Assembly: GCA_015061915.1 (NCBI GenBank)
Contig: SUVR01000001.1
Coordinates: 71,976 to 135,975 of the forward strand
From: Lentisphaerota bacterium
GTDB taxonomy: Bacteria > Verrucomicrobiota > Lentisphaeria > Victivallales > UBA1829
Direction of reading: 5' to 3'
DNA: 64,000 nt
In this document: positions 51,601 through 59,838 of the stretch, piece by piece
How positions within the stretch are numbered: position 1 is the stretch's first letter
Layout: the number at the start of each line of letters is the position of its first letter
Made by a program: the position numbers and the translations under genes
Notes under the pieces: generated by a model
What the model saw: only the letters and a program-made list of their open reading frames with translations
Database searches by the model: none
Told to the model about the DNA's origin: nothing

Positions 51601-51630
51601 CGCCGGACCGTAAAAAGTCCGGCGTTTTTT
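51601..51630 (+). terminator. Terminator after pnp
   Basis: Perfect 8-bp stem CGCCGGAC (51601-51608) with GTCCGGCG (51617-51624), followed by six T. Confidence 0.88.
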
Positions 51631-51660
51631 CGTGCCGGAAAAAAGATTTTTTATGGTTTT

Positions 51661-51883
51661 GTTTGACGCGCCGTACCTTAGTGTCGCCGGGGAAAAGTTC
51701 CCCGGTGATCCGAACGGGTCTGTTTTTGACGGGCGACCAGTCGCATGAATGGGGGTAGGGGGGAGCCGTCAAAAACAGGGGGTGCAAAGCACCCTCCTAC
51801 TTGTGCCGCCCAACTCAACTTCGTTTCGTCGCGGCACGAAGGGATTTCTTTGCCGCATGGTTCGGACAATTCGGACAGCAAGG
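51661..51883 (-). repeat. Folded dispersed intergenic repeat, copy 2
   Basis: Reverse complement of the repeat at 31500-31805, without its tandem duplication. All stems are kept: CCGGGGAA/TTCCCCGG (51687-51705) with a different 3-base loop, TGTTTTTGACGG/CCGTCAAAAACA (51721-51732 and 51766-51777) with its inner GCGA/TCGC hairpin, and GTGCCGC/GCGGCAC. One hairpin differs by a compensatory pair of changes: GGGTGC-TTT-GCACCC here against GGGCGC-TCT-GCGCCC in copy 1. It lies between pnp and the phosphofructokinase gene, after the pnp terminator. Confidence 0.85.
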
Positions 51884-52003
51884 CACTTTTCAGTCATCCC
51901 GTTTTTTCGGCCTTCTCATAATAAATCAGCCCTTTGGGCTGTTCGCAGTACATGGGTGTCGGAAGGTAGGCGCCTTTTTTTCGGTTCATTTGTTTTTTGC
52001 GCC
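51884..52003. other. Intergenic remainder between the repeat and the pfp promoter
   Basis: Apart from a short CAGCCC-TTT-GGGCTG hairpin (51927-51941, no T-run after it) I see nothing definable in this stretch. Confidence 0.5.
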
Positions 52004-52031
52004 TTGATTCTTTCCGGTTCTGTGATATATT
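52004..52031 (+). promoter_or_regulatory. Promoter of the PPi-phosphofructokinase gene
   Basis: TTGATT (52004-52009), 16 bp, TATATT (52026-52031); start near 52038, with GTTAAGGAGC in front of the ATG at 52096. Confidence 0.65.
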
Positions 52032-52095
52032 ACTGTCTTTAAAGAATGAATATCATTTTTTCTCAACATAAAACCAACCGTTAAGGAGCAAAACA

Positions 52096-53748
52096 ATGGA
52101 AATCTCTCCGCTGCAGGCTGCCCGCAAAGCGTACAGCCCGAAACTGCCCGCCGCACTTCGCAATGGTGCATCCGTCAATGTGATCAAAGGCAACCCGCTG
52201 CCGGCATTTGCCGACACGGAAAAGATCGCAGCCCTCTTCCCCACCACCAGCAATATGCCGGACCTGACTTTTGCAGCCGGTAACGGTGAAAAGCTGGCGA
52301 ACCCGATCAATGTGGGTGTGATCCTCTCCGGCGGTCAGGCCCCCGGCGGTCACAACGTTATCGCCGGTATCTACGACGGTATCAAGAGCCTGAACCCGGC
52401 TTCCAAGCTCTACGGTTTCAAGGGCGGTCCCAGCGGTCTGGTCGATAACGAATATGTCGAAATCACGGATGACTTCATGGATGCCTACCGCAACACCGGC
52501 GGGTTCGATATGATCGGCTCCGGCAGAACCAAACTGGAACTGCCCGAACAGTTCGACAAGGGCGCCATCAATGCACAGGCTCTCGGCATCTCCGCCATCG
52601 TTATTATCGGCGGTGACGACTCCAACACCAACGCCTGCCTGCTGGCTGAATACTACAAGGCGAAAAACGTGCCCATCCAGGTCGTCGGCTGCCCGAAGAC
52701 CATCGACGGTGACCTGAAGAACAGCTTTATCGAAACCTCCTTCGGTTTCGACACCGCCAGCAAAGTTTACAGCGAAGTTATCGGCAACATTGCCCGTGAC
52801 GCCAACTCTGCCAAGAAATACTGGCACTTCATCAAGCTGATGGGCCGTTCCGCTTCCCACATCACGCTGGAATGTGTGCTCAAGACCCACGTGAACCTGG
52901 CTCTCATCTCCGAAGAAGTCGAAGCAAAGAAGCAGACGCTCTCCGAAATCGTTGACAACATTGCCAAGATGGTCGCAGCCCGTTCCGCCAACGGCGAAAA
53001 CTTCGGTGTTCTGCTGATCCCGGAAGGTCTGATCGAATTCATCCCGGAAATGAAGATCCTGATCGCGGAACTGAACGATGCTCTTGCCAAGAACGCAGAA
53101 GAATTTGCCAAGATCGTGGACAACGCCGACAAGCTGGCATTCGTCACCGGTCTGCTTTCCCCCGCCTCCGCCGCTGTCTTCTCCAGCCTGCCGGATGTGA
53201 TGCGCCTCCAGCTCTCCATGGACCGCGACCCCCACGGCAACGTGCAGGTCTCCCAGATCGAAACGGAAAAACTGCTGGCTGAACTGGTCAAGAAGCGTCT
53301 TGCCGAAATGAAGAAAGCCGGTGAGTTCAAGGGCAAATTCTCCGCTCTGACCCACTTCTTCGGCTACGAAGGCCGCTGCTCCGCTCCCTCCAACTTTGAC
53401 GCGGACTACTGCTATGCTCTCGGTTACAACGCCGCCGCCATCATCGGTTCCGGCGCAACTGCCTATATGTCCTATGTCAGCGGTCTCACGAAGCCCGCAG
53501 CCGACTGGAAAGCCGGTGCCGTGCCTCTGACCGCCATGATGAACGTGGAACGCCGTCACGGTGCAGACAAGCCCGTGATCCGCAAGGCTCTGGTTGAACT
53601 GGATGGCAAGCCCTTCAAGGCTTATGCCGCTGTCCGTGAAGAATGGGCTGTGAAGACCTCCTTCGTCTATCCGGGTCCCATCCAGTACTTCGGTCCTGCT
53701 GAAGTCTGTGACATCACCACGGAAACCCTCCGCATCGAACACGAATAA
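52096..53748 (+). CDS. pfp: Pyrophosphate--fructose 6-phosphate 1-phosphotransferase
   Basis: A 550-residue enzyme of the long PPi-dependent phosphofructokinase group. GVILSGGQAPGGHNVIAGI is at about 75; the active-site stretch GGDDSNTNACLLAEYY near 173 has Asp after GGD where ATP-dependent enzymes have Gly, the marker for pyrophosphate use. VVGCPKTIDGDLKN near 200 carries the catalytic Asp pair with the Lys typical of PPi enzymes, and MGRSASHITLEC follows near 255. The reaction is reversible and saves ATP in glycolysis, fitting a fermenter. gatC starts 15 bases downstream, so it heads a longer transcript. Confidence 0.95.
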   Translation: MEISPLQAARKAYSPKLPAALRNGASVNVIKGNPLPAFADTEKIAALFPTTSNMPDLTFAAGNGEKLANPINVGVILSGGQAPGGHNVIAGIYDGIKSLNPASKLYGFKGGPSGLVDNEYVEITDDFMDAYRNTGGFDMIGSGRTKLELPEQFDKGAINAQALGISAIVIIGGDDSNTNACLLAEYYKAKNVPIQVVGCPKTIDGDLKNSFIETSFGFDTASKVYSEVIGNIARDANSAKKYWHFIKLMGRSASHITLECVLKTHVNLALISEEVEAKKQTLSEIVDNIAKMVAARSANGENFGVLLIPEGLIEFIPEMKILIAELNDALAKNAEEFAKIVDNADKLAFVTGLLSPASAAVFSSLPDVMRLQLSMDRDPHGNVQVSQIETEKLLAELVKKRLAEMKKAGEFKGKFSALTHFFGYEGRCSAPSNFDADYCYALGYNAAAIIGSGATAYMSYVSGLTKPAADWKAGAVPLTAMMNVERRHGADKPVIRKALVELDGKPFKAYAAVREEWAVKTSFVYPGPIQYFGPAEVCDITTETLRIEHE

Positions 53749-53763
53749 GTGGAGACACACGCC

Positions 53764-54078
53764 ATGCCCGAACAGAACAACGGCGGAATGGATGTCCGCA
53801 AGGTCGCCGAACTGGCGCGTCTGGATCTTGATCCCGCGCTGACGGAGCGCCTCCAGAAAGAAATGGAAGCGATCGTCGGTTACGTGGAAATGCTGAACGA
53901 ACTGGATGTGACCGGGATCGAACCCACAGCACACGCAGTGGAACGGGTCAATGTGCTGGCAAAAGATATTGCCGGTACCCCGTTCAGCCGGGAAGCGATG
54001 CTTGCCAACGCTCCGGATACCGTCAACGAAGAACTGGTGAAGGTTCCGCAGGTCCTTCCCGGGGAGGGCATGGCATGA
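53764..54078 (+). CDS. gatC: Asp-tRNA(Asn)/Glu-tRNA(Gln) amidotransferase subunit C
   Basis: From the ATG at 53764 (GTGGAGACACACGCC upstream) it has 104 residues: MDVRKVAELARLDLDPALTERLQKEMEAIVGYVEMLNELD, then VERVNVLAKDIAGTPFSREAMLANAPDTVNEELVKVPQVL, the standard GatC pattern. GatC wraps around GatA and GatB and stabilises the complex that corrects mischarged Asp- or Glu-tRNA. It overlaps gatA by 4 bases. Confidence 0.93.
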   Translation: MPEQNNGGMDVRKVAELARLDLDPALTERLQKEMEAIVGYVEMLNELDVTGIEPTAHAVERVNVLAKDIAGTPFSREAMLANAPDTVNEELVKVPQVLPGEGMA

Positions 54079-55556
54079 TGTTCAATCCGAAAATTACACT
54101 TCGTGAAGCCGCTGAACTTCTGAGCAGCGGCAAGATCACCTCCGTGGAACTGACGCAGGGATTTATTGACCGGATCAACGCCGTTGAACCGCAGATTGGC
54201 GCATTGCTTGCAGTGGATGCCGAACTGGCTCTTGCCGCTGCTGCTGAATCCGATGCCCGCCGGGCGGCGGGTGCGCCTCTCAGCGAATACGATGGGATCC
54301 CGGTAACGCTCAAGGACAACATCTGCGCCAAAGGACAGCAGTGTTCCTGCGCCTCCAAGATCCTGAAGGACTTTGTCTCCCCGTACGATGCCACGGTGAC
54401 GACCCGTTTGCGTGAAGCCGGTTTTGTGCTGCTCGGCAGAGCCAATATGGACGAATTCGCCATGGGGTCCTCCTGCGAAAACAGCGCATACCTCAAGACG
54501 AAAAACCCGTGGGATACGGAACGGGTCCCCGGCGGCAGTTCCGGCGGATCTGCTGCGGTCGTTGCGGCGAACGAAAGTGTGATCGCGCTCGGTTCGGATA
54601 CGGGCGGATCCATCCGTCAGCCTGCGTCCTTCTGCGGCGTTGTGGGTCTGAAGCCGACTTACGGGCGGGTGTCCCGTTCCGGTCTGGTGGCGTTTGCATC
54701 GTCTCTGGACCAGATCGGTCCGATCGCCAAGACGGTTTACGATGCTGCCGCCATGCTGGATGTGATTGCCGGAGAAGACCCGATGGACTGCACCAGCCTG
54801 CCGCAGGAAAAGGAAAGCTTTGCCGCAGATCTGGTGGAGTTTGAAAAACTGCCCCGTCTGGACGGTGTGAAGATCGGTCTGCCGGAAGAATACCTGAGTG
54901 TGGAAGGGGTTGCTCCGGGCGTGACCGCCGTTTTTGAACAGGCGAAGAAGATCTTTACGGATCTGGGCGCGGAATTTGTGTCCGTTTCCCTGCCGCACAC
55001 CAAATATTCCATGGCGTGCTATTACATTGTAGCTCCTGCGGAAGCCAGTGCGAACCTTGCCCGTTTCGACGGGATCCGTTACGGCTACCGCAGCCCGGAA
55101 GCGAAGAGCATCGATGAAACTTACTTCATGTCCCGCGGCGAAGGCTTCGGCATGGAAGTTGCCCGCCGTATCATGCTTGGTACTTATGTGCTGAGCAGCG
55201 GGTATTACGATGCCTACTACCTGAAAGCGCAGAAGGTGCGTACCCTTCTGCGTAACGACTTTGTGGAAGCGTATAAGAAGTGCGATCTGATCCTGACGCC
55301 GGTCAGCCCGGTGCCGCCGTTCAAGTTCGGTGAAAAGTCCGATCCGCTCCAGATGTACCTTTCCGACATCTTCACGACTGCGCTGAATCTTTCCGGCGAC
55401 TGCGGGATCAGTGTTCCGGCGGGTCTGGATGCCGAAACAAAAATGCCGGTGGGGATCCAGTTGATGGCACCCGCCATGGCGGAGAAACGCCTGCTCCGTG
55501 CAGCACGCGCCTTTGAGATCGCGTGTCCCGCGCTGGATGGCACTCCCGCCGTATAA
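54075..55556 (+). CDS. gatA: Asp-tRNA(Asn)/Glu-tRNA(Gln) amidotransferase subunit A
   Basis: A 493-residue amidase-family protein. Catalytic Lys is in IPVTLKDNICAKG near 80; the cis-Ser and nucleophile Ser lie in VPGGSSGGSAAVVAANESVIALGSDTGGSIRQPASFCGVVGLKPTYGRVSRSG near 152-200. It releases ammonia from glutamine for GatB. ATGATG at the start offers two Met codons; either is possible. gatB does not follow in the operon and must be elsewhere in the genome. Confidence 0.96.
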   Translation: MMFNPKITLREAAELLSSGKITSVELTQGFIDRINAVEPQIGALLAVDAELALAAAAESDARRAAGAPLSEYDGIPVTLKDNICAKGQQCSCASKILKDFVSPYDATVTTRLREAGFVLLGRANMDEFAMGSSCENSAYLKTKNPWDTERVPGGSSGGSAAVVAANESVIALGSDTGGSIRQPASFCGVVGLKPTYGRVSRSGLVAFASSLDQIGPIAKTVYDAAAMLDVIAGEDPMDCTSLPQEKESFAADLVEFEKLPRLDGVKIGLPEEYLSVEGVAPGVTAVFEQAKKIFTDLGAEFVSVSLPHTKYSMACYYIVAPAEASANLARFDGIRYGYRSPEAKSIDETYFMSRGEGFGMEVARRIMLGTYVLSSGYYDAYYLKAQKVRTLLRNDFVEAYKKCDLILTPVSPVPPFKFGEKSDPLQMYLSDIFTTALNLSGDCGISVPAGLDAETKMPVGIQLMAPAMAEKRLLRAARAFEIACPALDGTPAV

Positions 55557-55579
55557 CAACAGCAAAGAAGGAGGCTGCC

Positions 55580-56668
55580 GTGAAAAACGTGAAAAGACTG
55601 TTGACCGTTCTGTTCCTTTTTACGGCAGGACTTCTCTCTGCGCTGGAGATCGAAAGTCTGCTCAGCCCGGAACTGGTGAAAAAAGATGCCGTTCTGTTGA
55701 AGTCGGGCAAGCCTGTGCCGGCTCCCGAACACACGGTGATCCTGTTCTTCGATGCGCTGGCGCCGCAGACTCAAACCATCCTTGAGATGGCAGACTCCAT
55801 TCCCAATCTGGTGGGTGGTAATGTTGCTGTCCTTGCTGTTGCCCGGAATACGAAAGATGTTGCAGCCGATGCACTCCGCACGTTCCGTCCGGAAAATCTC
55901 CTTCTTCTGACGGAGAACGATCAGAAGACCGTGTTCAAAGAATATGCGTTCGGAGAGGTCATCATTCCCTTTGCCGTGGTCATCGACAAGGAGGATACGG
56001 TTTTGTGGAAAGGTGCACCCACCGACATCGAAAGCACCTTGAAACGGATCCGCAACGGAAAATACAGCCGTCAGACCCAGATGAAGATCGAACAGTTCCG
56101 CAACGATCTGCAGAGCGGCGTTCAGTCCGGCTTGCCGGAAGTGATCCTGCGTGCGGCTGACGGGATCCTGGCGCTCGATCCCGCCGATACCATTGCCATT
56201 CAGGCGAAACTTTATGTGCTGCAGGGACGCAACCGCACCGATCTGGCAAAGGCATTTCTGCAGGAACGGGTGAAGGCGGTCCCCGATGATCTGACACTCC
56301 GGATCGTACTGCTCAACTTCCTCATCCAGAGCGGCGACCGGGCGGGTTTCCGCACTGCCTTTACGGAAACAGCCGGAAAAAATTGGGGCTTCGGCGGCAC
56401 TTCCCGGTTGTTGTCTTTTGTGTTGGAAAATGCCCCCTTTGCGTGGCTGCCGATGAAAGAAGTCCAAAAGTGCGCATGGACTCTTGCGTACAACAGTAAC
56501 CGGGTGGCGCTGCATTGCGCTTTGCGGGCGCAAGTTGCCTATCTCTGCGGGGATGTTGATGCCGCGATCAAACTGCAGCAGAAAGCTGTCGCACGGCAGC
56601 CGGACAACGCAGATTTTGCGGACGTGCTGGCATACTATCAGTCCATCAAGGCGCTGCAGAAAAAATGA
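55580..56668 (+). CDS. Exported thioredoxin-like/TPR protein (GTG start)
   Basis: Translation should begin at GTG 55580, 5 bases after GAAGGAGG; this gives 362 residues beginning with a signal peptide (KNVKRLLTVLFLFTAGLLSA). A thioredoxin-like fold is suggested for about 45-160 (TVILFFDALAPQTQTILEMAD, then IPFAVVIDKEDTVLWKG with the cis-Pro), but the CxxC is missing, so no redox role is expected. The second half is helical TPR-like and ends with DVDAAIKLQQKAVARQPDNADFADVLAYY. A frame extending further upstream overlaps gatA and has no signal peptide at its start. It overlaps the phosphoesterase gene by 4 bases. Confidence 0.78.
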   Translation: MKNVKRLLTVLFLFTAGLLSALEIESLLSPELVKKDAVLLKSGKPVPAPEHTVILFFDALAPQTQTILEMADSIPNLVGGNVAVLAVARNTKDVAADALRTFRPENLLLLTENDQKTVFKEYAFGEVIIPFAVVIDKEDTVLWKGAPTDIESTLKRIRNGKYSRQTQMKIEQFRNDLQSGVQSGLPEVILRAADGILALDPADTIAIQAKLYVLQGRNRTDLAKAFLQERVKAVPDDLTLRIVLLNFLIQSGDRAGFRTAFTETAGKNWGFGGTSRLLSFVLENAPFAWLPMKEVQKCAWTLAYNSNRVALHCALRAQVAYLCGDVDAAIKLQQKAVARQPDNADFADVLAYYQSIKALQKK

Positions 56669-57432
56669 CCCGGATCATTCATTTTGCCGACAGCCACGAA
56701 GAAGCCGTGTTTCCCCGCGGACTGGATAAGCGTGTGCTGGGCTATTGCAACAGCCATTTCAAACGGCGTTTTCAGCACAAACAGGAGCTGCTGGATCAGG
56801 CGGTCCAACGGATGATCGCGGAAAAACCGGATGCTGTTCTTTTTACCGGCGATGCGGTCAGCACTGCCGCCCCTGCGGAATTTGCAGCGGCGCTGCCTCA
56901 TTTTCTGCCGTTGATCAAGGCGGAGATCCCGTTTTTCTGTACTGCCGGAAACCATGATGTTTATGTGAAAAATAAAAAATGCCGTGCGGCGATGGAATCC
57001 TTCTATTCCGCCCTCGGAAACGGCGATGTGGATCAGCCCCGCTGTGTCCGGATCGGGACTGGAAATGATGCGGTGCGTCTGCTGCTGCTGCCGGAATCCC
57101 GTCCCACCCTGCCGTGGCTGTCCTGTGGATATTTGAGTGATGAAAGCGTGTCTCTTGCGGTCGCAGAGGCAGAGAAAAGTGATACGGCTCCGTTGATCCT
57201 TGGTGGGCATTTTCCTGTCCGGGAATGTACCTGGCGCAGGGGGTTGCGTCAGGCGGAAAAACTGCGTCAGCTGCTGGCGGAAGGGAAGATCGCATACTCC
57301 CTTTGCGGACACGTTCACAGTCCGTCGGAGGAAGGCCGGGAAGTGATTGCCGGATCGGTTACCCGGTATGGCATTATGACGGATCTCCGGTGCGAAAACG
57401 GCGCGGTTCAGATCGGGCGGATCCGGCTGTAA
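56665..57432 (+). CDS. Calcineurin-like metallophosphoesterase
   Basis: A 255-residue protein with all five metallophosphoesterase blocks: HFADSH (DxH) at the N-terminus, VLFTGDAV (GD) near 62, TAGNHDVY (GNHD) near 95, LGGHFPV near 183 and SLCGHVHSP (GHxH) near 214. No signal peptide, so it is probably cytoplasmic. Substrate unknown; the size fits small phosphodiesterases of the YfcE or CpdA type. It starts in the ATGA overlap with the preceding gene. Confidence 0.9.
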   Translation: MTRIIHFADSHEEAVFPRGLDKRVLGYCNSHFKRRFQHKQELLDQAVQRMIAEKPDAVLFTGDAVSTAAPAEFAAALPHFLPLIKAEIPFFCTAGNHDVYVKNKKCRAAMESFYSALGNGDVDQPRCVRIGTGNDAVRLLLLPESRPTLPWLSCGYLSDESVSLAVAEAEKSDTAPLILGGHFPVRECTWRRGLRQAEKLRQLLAEGKIAYSLCGHVHSPSEEGREVIAGSVTRYGIMTDLRCENGAVQIGRIRL

Positions 57433-57479
57433 AATATATTTTGTCATCAAAAAATCCGTTTCAAACTTTTCTTTTCTGC

Positions 57480-57508
57480 TTGAAAAATCAGCATTTTGCA
57501 AGTATAAT
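57480..57508 (+). promoter_or_regulatory. Promoter of the fused methyltransferase/MTHFR gene
   Basis: TTGAAA (57480-57485), 17 bp, TATAAT (57503-57508), one of the best matches to consensus in the window; start near 57515, about 30 bases before the ATG. No SAM or cobalamin riboswitch fits in that space. Confidence 0.7.
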
Positions 57509-57545
57509 AGTACAGTATGCTTGTACTTATGATCAGGAGAAAAAT

Positions 57546-59381
57546 ATGGAAAACCGGCTGAAATCGAGATTGGAAAACGGGGTGGCTGTTTTTGACGGCG
57601 CAATGGGGACGGAACTTTACAAGAAAAACTTTTTTGTCAATACGTCCTATGAAAGTTTGTGCCTGAACAACGGAGATGCGGTGCGGTCGATCCATGTGGC
57701 TTACCGTGATGCCGGAGCGGAGATCATCACCACGAATACTTACGGAGCCAACTTTAACAAACTCAATAAGTTCGGTTTTGGCGACAAGGTGGCGGAGATC
57801 AACCGCGCGGGCGTTGCGCTTGCCCGGAAAGCTGCCGGTCCGGACCTGCTGGTAGCAGGGGATATCGGACCTGTCGGGGAGCTGCCGCAGGGTATTGAAT
57901 ACGACCGGAAACAGAAATCTGCGATCCTGCAGGAACAGCTGGCTGTTCTGGCGGCAGAGTCCTGCGATTTTATTCTGTTTGAGTCCTTCTCGACAAAAGA
58001 CGATATTCTTGTGATGCTGGATGCGGTCCAGTCTCTTGAACTGGAAAAACCGTATATGCTCAGCTGTAAATTTGACGAAAAAGCGCTGCTTTCGGATGGT
58101 ACCGGTGCTGTGGAGGTTTTTGAACTTCTCAAGGCTGCTCCGATCCAGCCGACCGCCTTCGGGATCAACTGCGGAGTGGGACCGGAACCCATGCTTTTTG
58201 TGGTGGAAAAGATCGTTTCCATCTCGCCGTATCCGGTGATCGTCCAGCCCAATGCCGGTTCCCCAAAAACGGTGGACGGGCGTATGATCGCCATGTGCAG
58301 TCCGGAATATTTTGCCACGTATGCCATGCGTTATGTGGCGCTGGGCGTCAAAGGTGTCGGCGGCTGCTGCGGGACAACGCCGGAAGATATTGCCAATCTT
58401 GCCCGCTGGGTCCATCCCATGGCGAAGACCCTGACGCAGAAGGATATTTTTACGGAAAAAACAGAAGCTGCCCCGCAAGAGGAGTTCCCCGTTGCGCAAC
58501 GTTCCACCTTTGCAGAAAAACTGATGGCGGGTAAGTGGGTGACCAATGTGGAGATTGTGCCGCCTCAGGGATACCAGCTGGAACAGACGATCGAAAAGGC
58601 GAAGATCTGCCGGGATGCGGGCTTTGATGCCATCAATATTCCGGATGGTCCCCGTGCTTCCTCCCGACTTTCCACACTGGTGACTGCGTATCAGATCCAG
58701 GCGCAGGCGGGGATCGAAGCGATTTTGCACCAGTGCTGCCGTGATAAGAATCTGATCGGGATGCAGGCGGAACTGCTTGGCTGTGCCCAGTTGAATGTGA
58801 ATAATATTCTTTTCATTACCGGTGATCCTCCGAAACTGGGGGCGTATCCCTTTGCATCGGGTGTGTTTGACCTGGATTCGATCGGGATGCTGAAGCTGCA
58901 GAAACGCCTGAATCAGGGGCTGGATGTGGCAGGAAAAAGCATCGGCACGGTGACAAAAGCCTTTATGGGGGCAGGTGCTGATCCCAATGCTTTGGATATG
59001 GAACGGGAGATCCGCCGTACCCGGGAAAAAATTCAGGCGGGCGCCCAGTTTATCATCACTCAACCGGTCTTTGATGTGGAACCGCTGCTGCGCTTTATGG
59101 ATGCCGTTCCTGAACTCGCCACTACGCCGCTGATCGCCGGGATCTGGCCCCTTGCCAGCCTGCGGAATGCAGAATTTATGAAGGCGGAAGTACCGGGCGT
59201 GGTGGTGCCGGATGCCATTATCGAACGGATGGGCAGACCCGCCACGAAGGAAGATCAGCGCAAAGTCGGGATCGAAATTGCCCGTGAAGCCATTGCGGCG
59301 ATCCGTGACCGGGTGGCAGGTGTACAGGTGAGTGCGCCCTTCGGTAATGTGAATACCGCGATTGCAGTAGCGCAGGATTAA
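57546..59381 (+). CDS. Bifunctional homocysteine S-methyltransferase / methylenetetrahydrofolate reductase
   Basis: From the ATG at 57546 (AGGAGAAAAAT upstream) it has 611 residues. The N-terminal half is a homocysteine methyltransferase barrel (VAVFDGAMGTELYKKN near 14; zinc ligands Cys in FGINCGVGPE near 207 and GVGGCCGTTPEDI near 275). From about 320 it is a MetF-like reductase (VTNVEIVPPQGYQLEQTIEKAK, then NILFITGDPPKLGAYP and GAQFIITQPVFD). The fusion of BhmT-like and MTHFR modules, known in several anaerobes and Firmicutes (YitJ-type), would let one protein make and use the methyl donor, although the first half of such proteins may use S-methylmethionine or methyl-THF. Confidence 0.92.
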   Translation: MENRLKSRLENGVAVFDGAMGTELYKKNFFVNTSYESLCLNNGDAVRSIHVAYRDAGAEIITTNTYGANFNKLNKFGFGDKVAEINRAGVALARKAAGPDLLVAGDIGPVGELPQGIEYDRKQKSAILQEQLAVLAAESCDFILFESFSTKDDILVMLDAVQSLELEKPYMLSCKFDEKALLSDGTGAVEVFELLKAAPIQPTAFGINCGVGPEPMLFVVEKIVSISPYPVIVQPNAGSPKTVDGRMIAMCSPEYFATYAMRYVALGVKGVGGCCGTTPEDIANLARWVHPMAKTLTQKDIFTEKTEAAPQEEFPVAQRSTFAEKLMAGKWVTNVEIVPPQGYQLEQTIEKAKICRDAGFDAINIPDGPRASSRLSTLVTAYQIQAQAGIEAILHQCCRDKNLIGMQAELLGCAQLNVNNILFITGDPPKLGAYPFASGVFDLDSIGMLKLQKRLNQGLDVAGKSIGTVTKAFMGAGADPNALDMEREIRRTREKIQAGAQFIITQPVFDVEPLLRFMDAVPELATTPLIAGIWPLASLRNAEFMKAEVPGVVVPDAIIERMGRPATKEDQRKVGIEIAREAIAAIRDRVAGVQVSAPFGNVNTAIAVAQD

Positions 59382-59415
59382 GCCCACTTTCTTCAGGAAA
59401 AAGGAAAAAAATACC

Positions 59416-59444
59416 TTGTAAAACAACACATTCCCGTGTATATT
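59416..59444 (+). promoter_or_regulatory. Promoter of the HU gene
   Basis: TTGTAA (59416-59421), 17 bp, TATATT (59439-59444); start near 59451, about 60 bases before the ATG at 59513, which is preceded by AAAGGAACTTTGAAC. Confidence 0.62.
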
Positions 59445-59512
59445 ATAAAAATCGTCACGAAAGAGACATTAAGTAAAACCTCAAAGTCAAAAGCAAGAAA
59501 GGAACTTTGAAC

Positions 59513-59800
59513 ATGACGAAACGTGATTTGGTTGTCCGTATTGCCGCAGAGACTGGTCTGATTCAGCAGGATGTTGCGGTTGTTGTCCAGAAATCTTTGG
59601 ACTATATTGCAGATGAGCTTGCCGCCGGCAAGACGATCGAACTGAGAAATTTTGGTGTGTTTGAAGTGAAAGAACGCAAAGGCAGAACGGGCAGAAACCC
59701 GCACAAGCCGGAAATCGCCGTTCCCATTCCGGATCGCATGGTTGTGAAATTCCGTGCGGGCAAGGAACTGAAGAAACGGGTTCTTTCCCTCAAAAAGTAA
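59513..59800 (+). CDS. HU/IHF-family DNA-binding protein
   Basis: A 95-residue protein: MTKRDLVVRIAAETGLIQQDVAVVVQKSLDYIADELAAGKTIELRNFGVFEVKERKGRTGRNPHKPEIAVPIPDRMVVKFRAGKELKKRV in outline. The DNA-intercalating arm has the RNP tip (GRNPHKPE) of the HU/IHF family, and the GKTIELRNFGVFEV region is IHF-like. It bends DNA in the nucleoid and could assist the sigma-54 promoter at clpB. It starts two codons after an in-frame ATG at 59507 that lacks spacing to the ribosome binding site. Confidence 0.93.
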   Translation: MTKRDLVVRIAAETGLIQQDVAVVVQKSLDYIADELAAGKTIELRNFGVFEVKERKGRTGRNPHKPEIAVPIPDRMVVKFRAGKELKKRVLSLKK

Positions 59801-59838
59801 TAGGCATTGAACGATACTGAACGAAAGAGGTCCTGATC

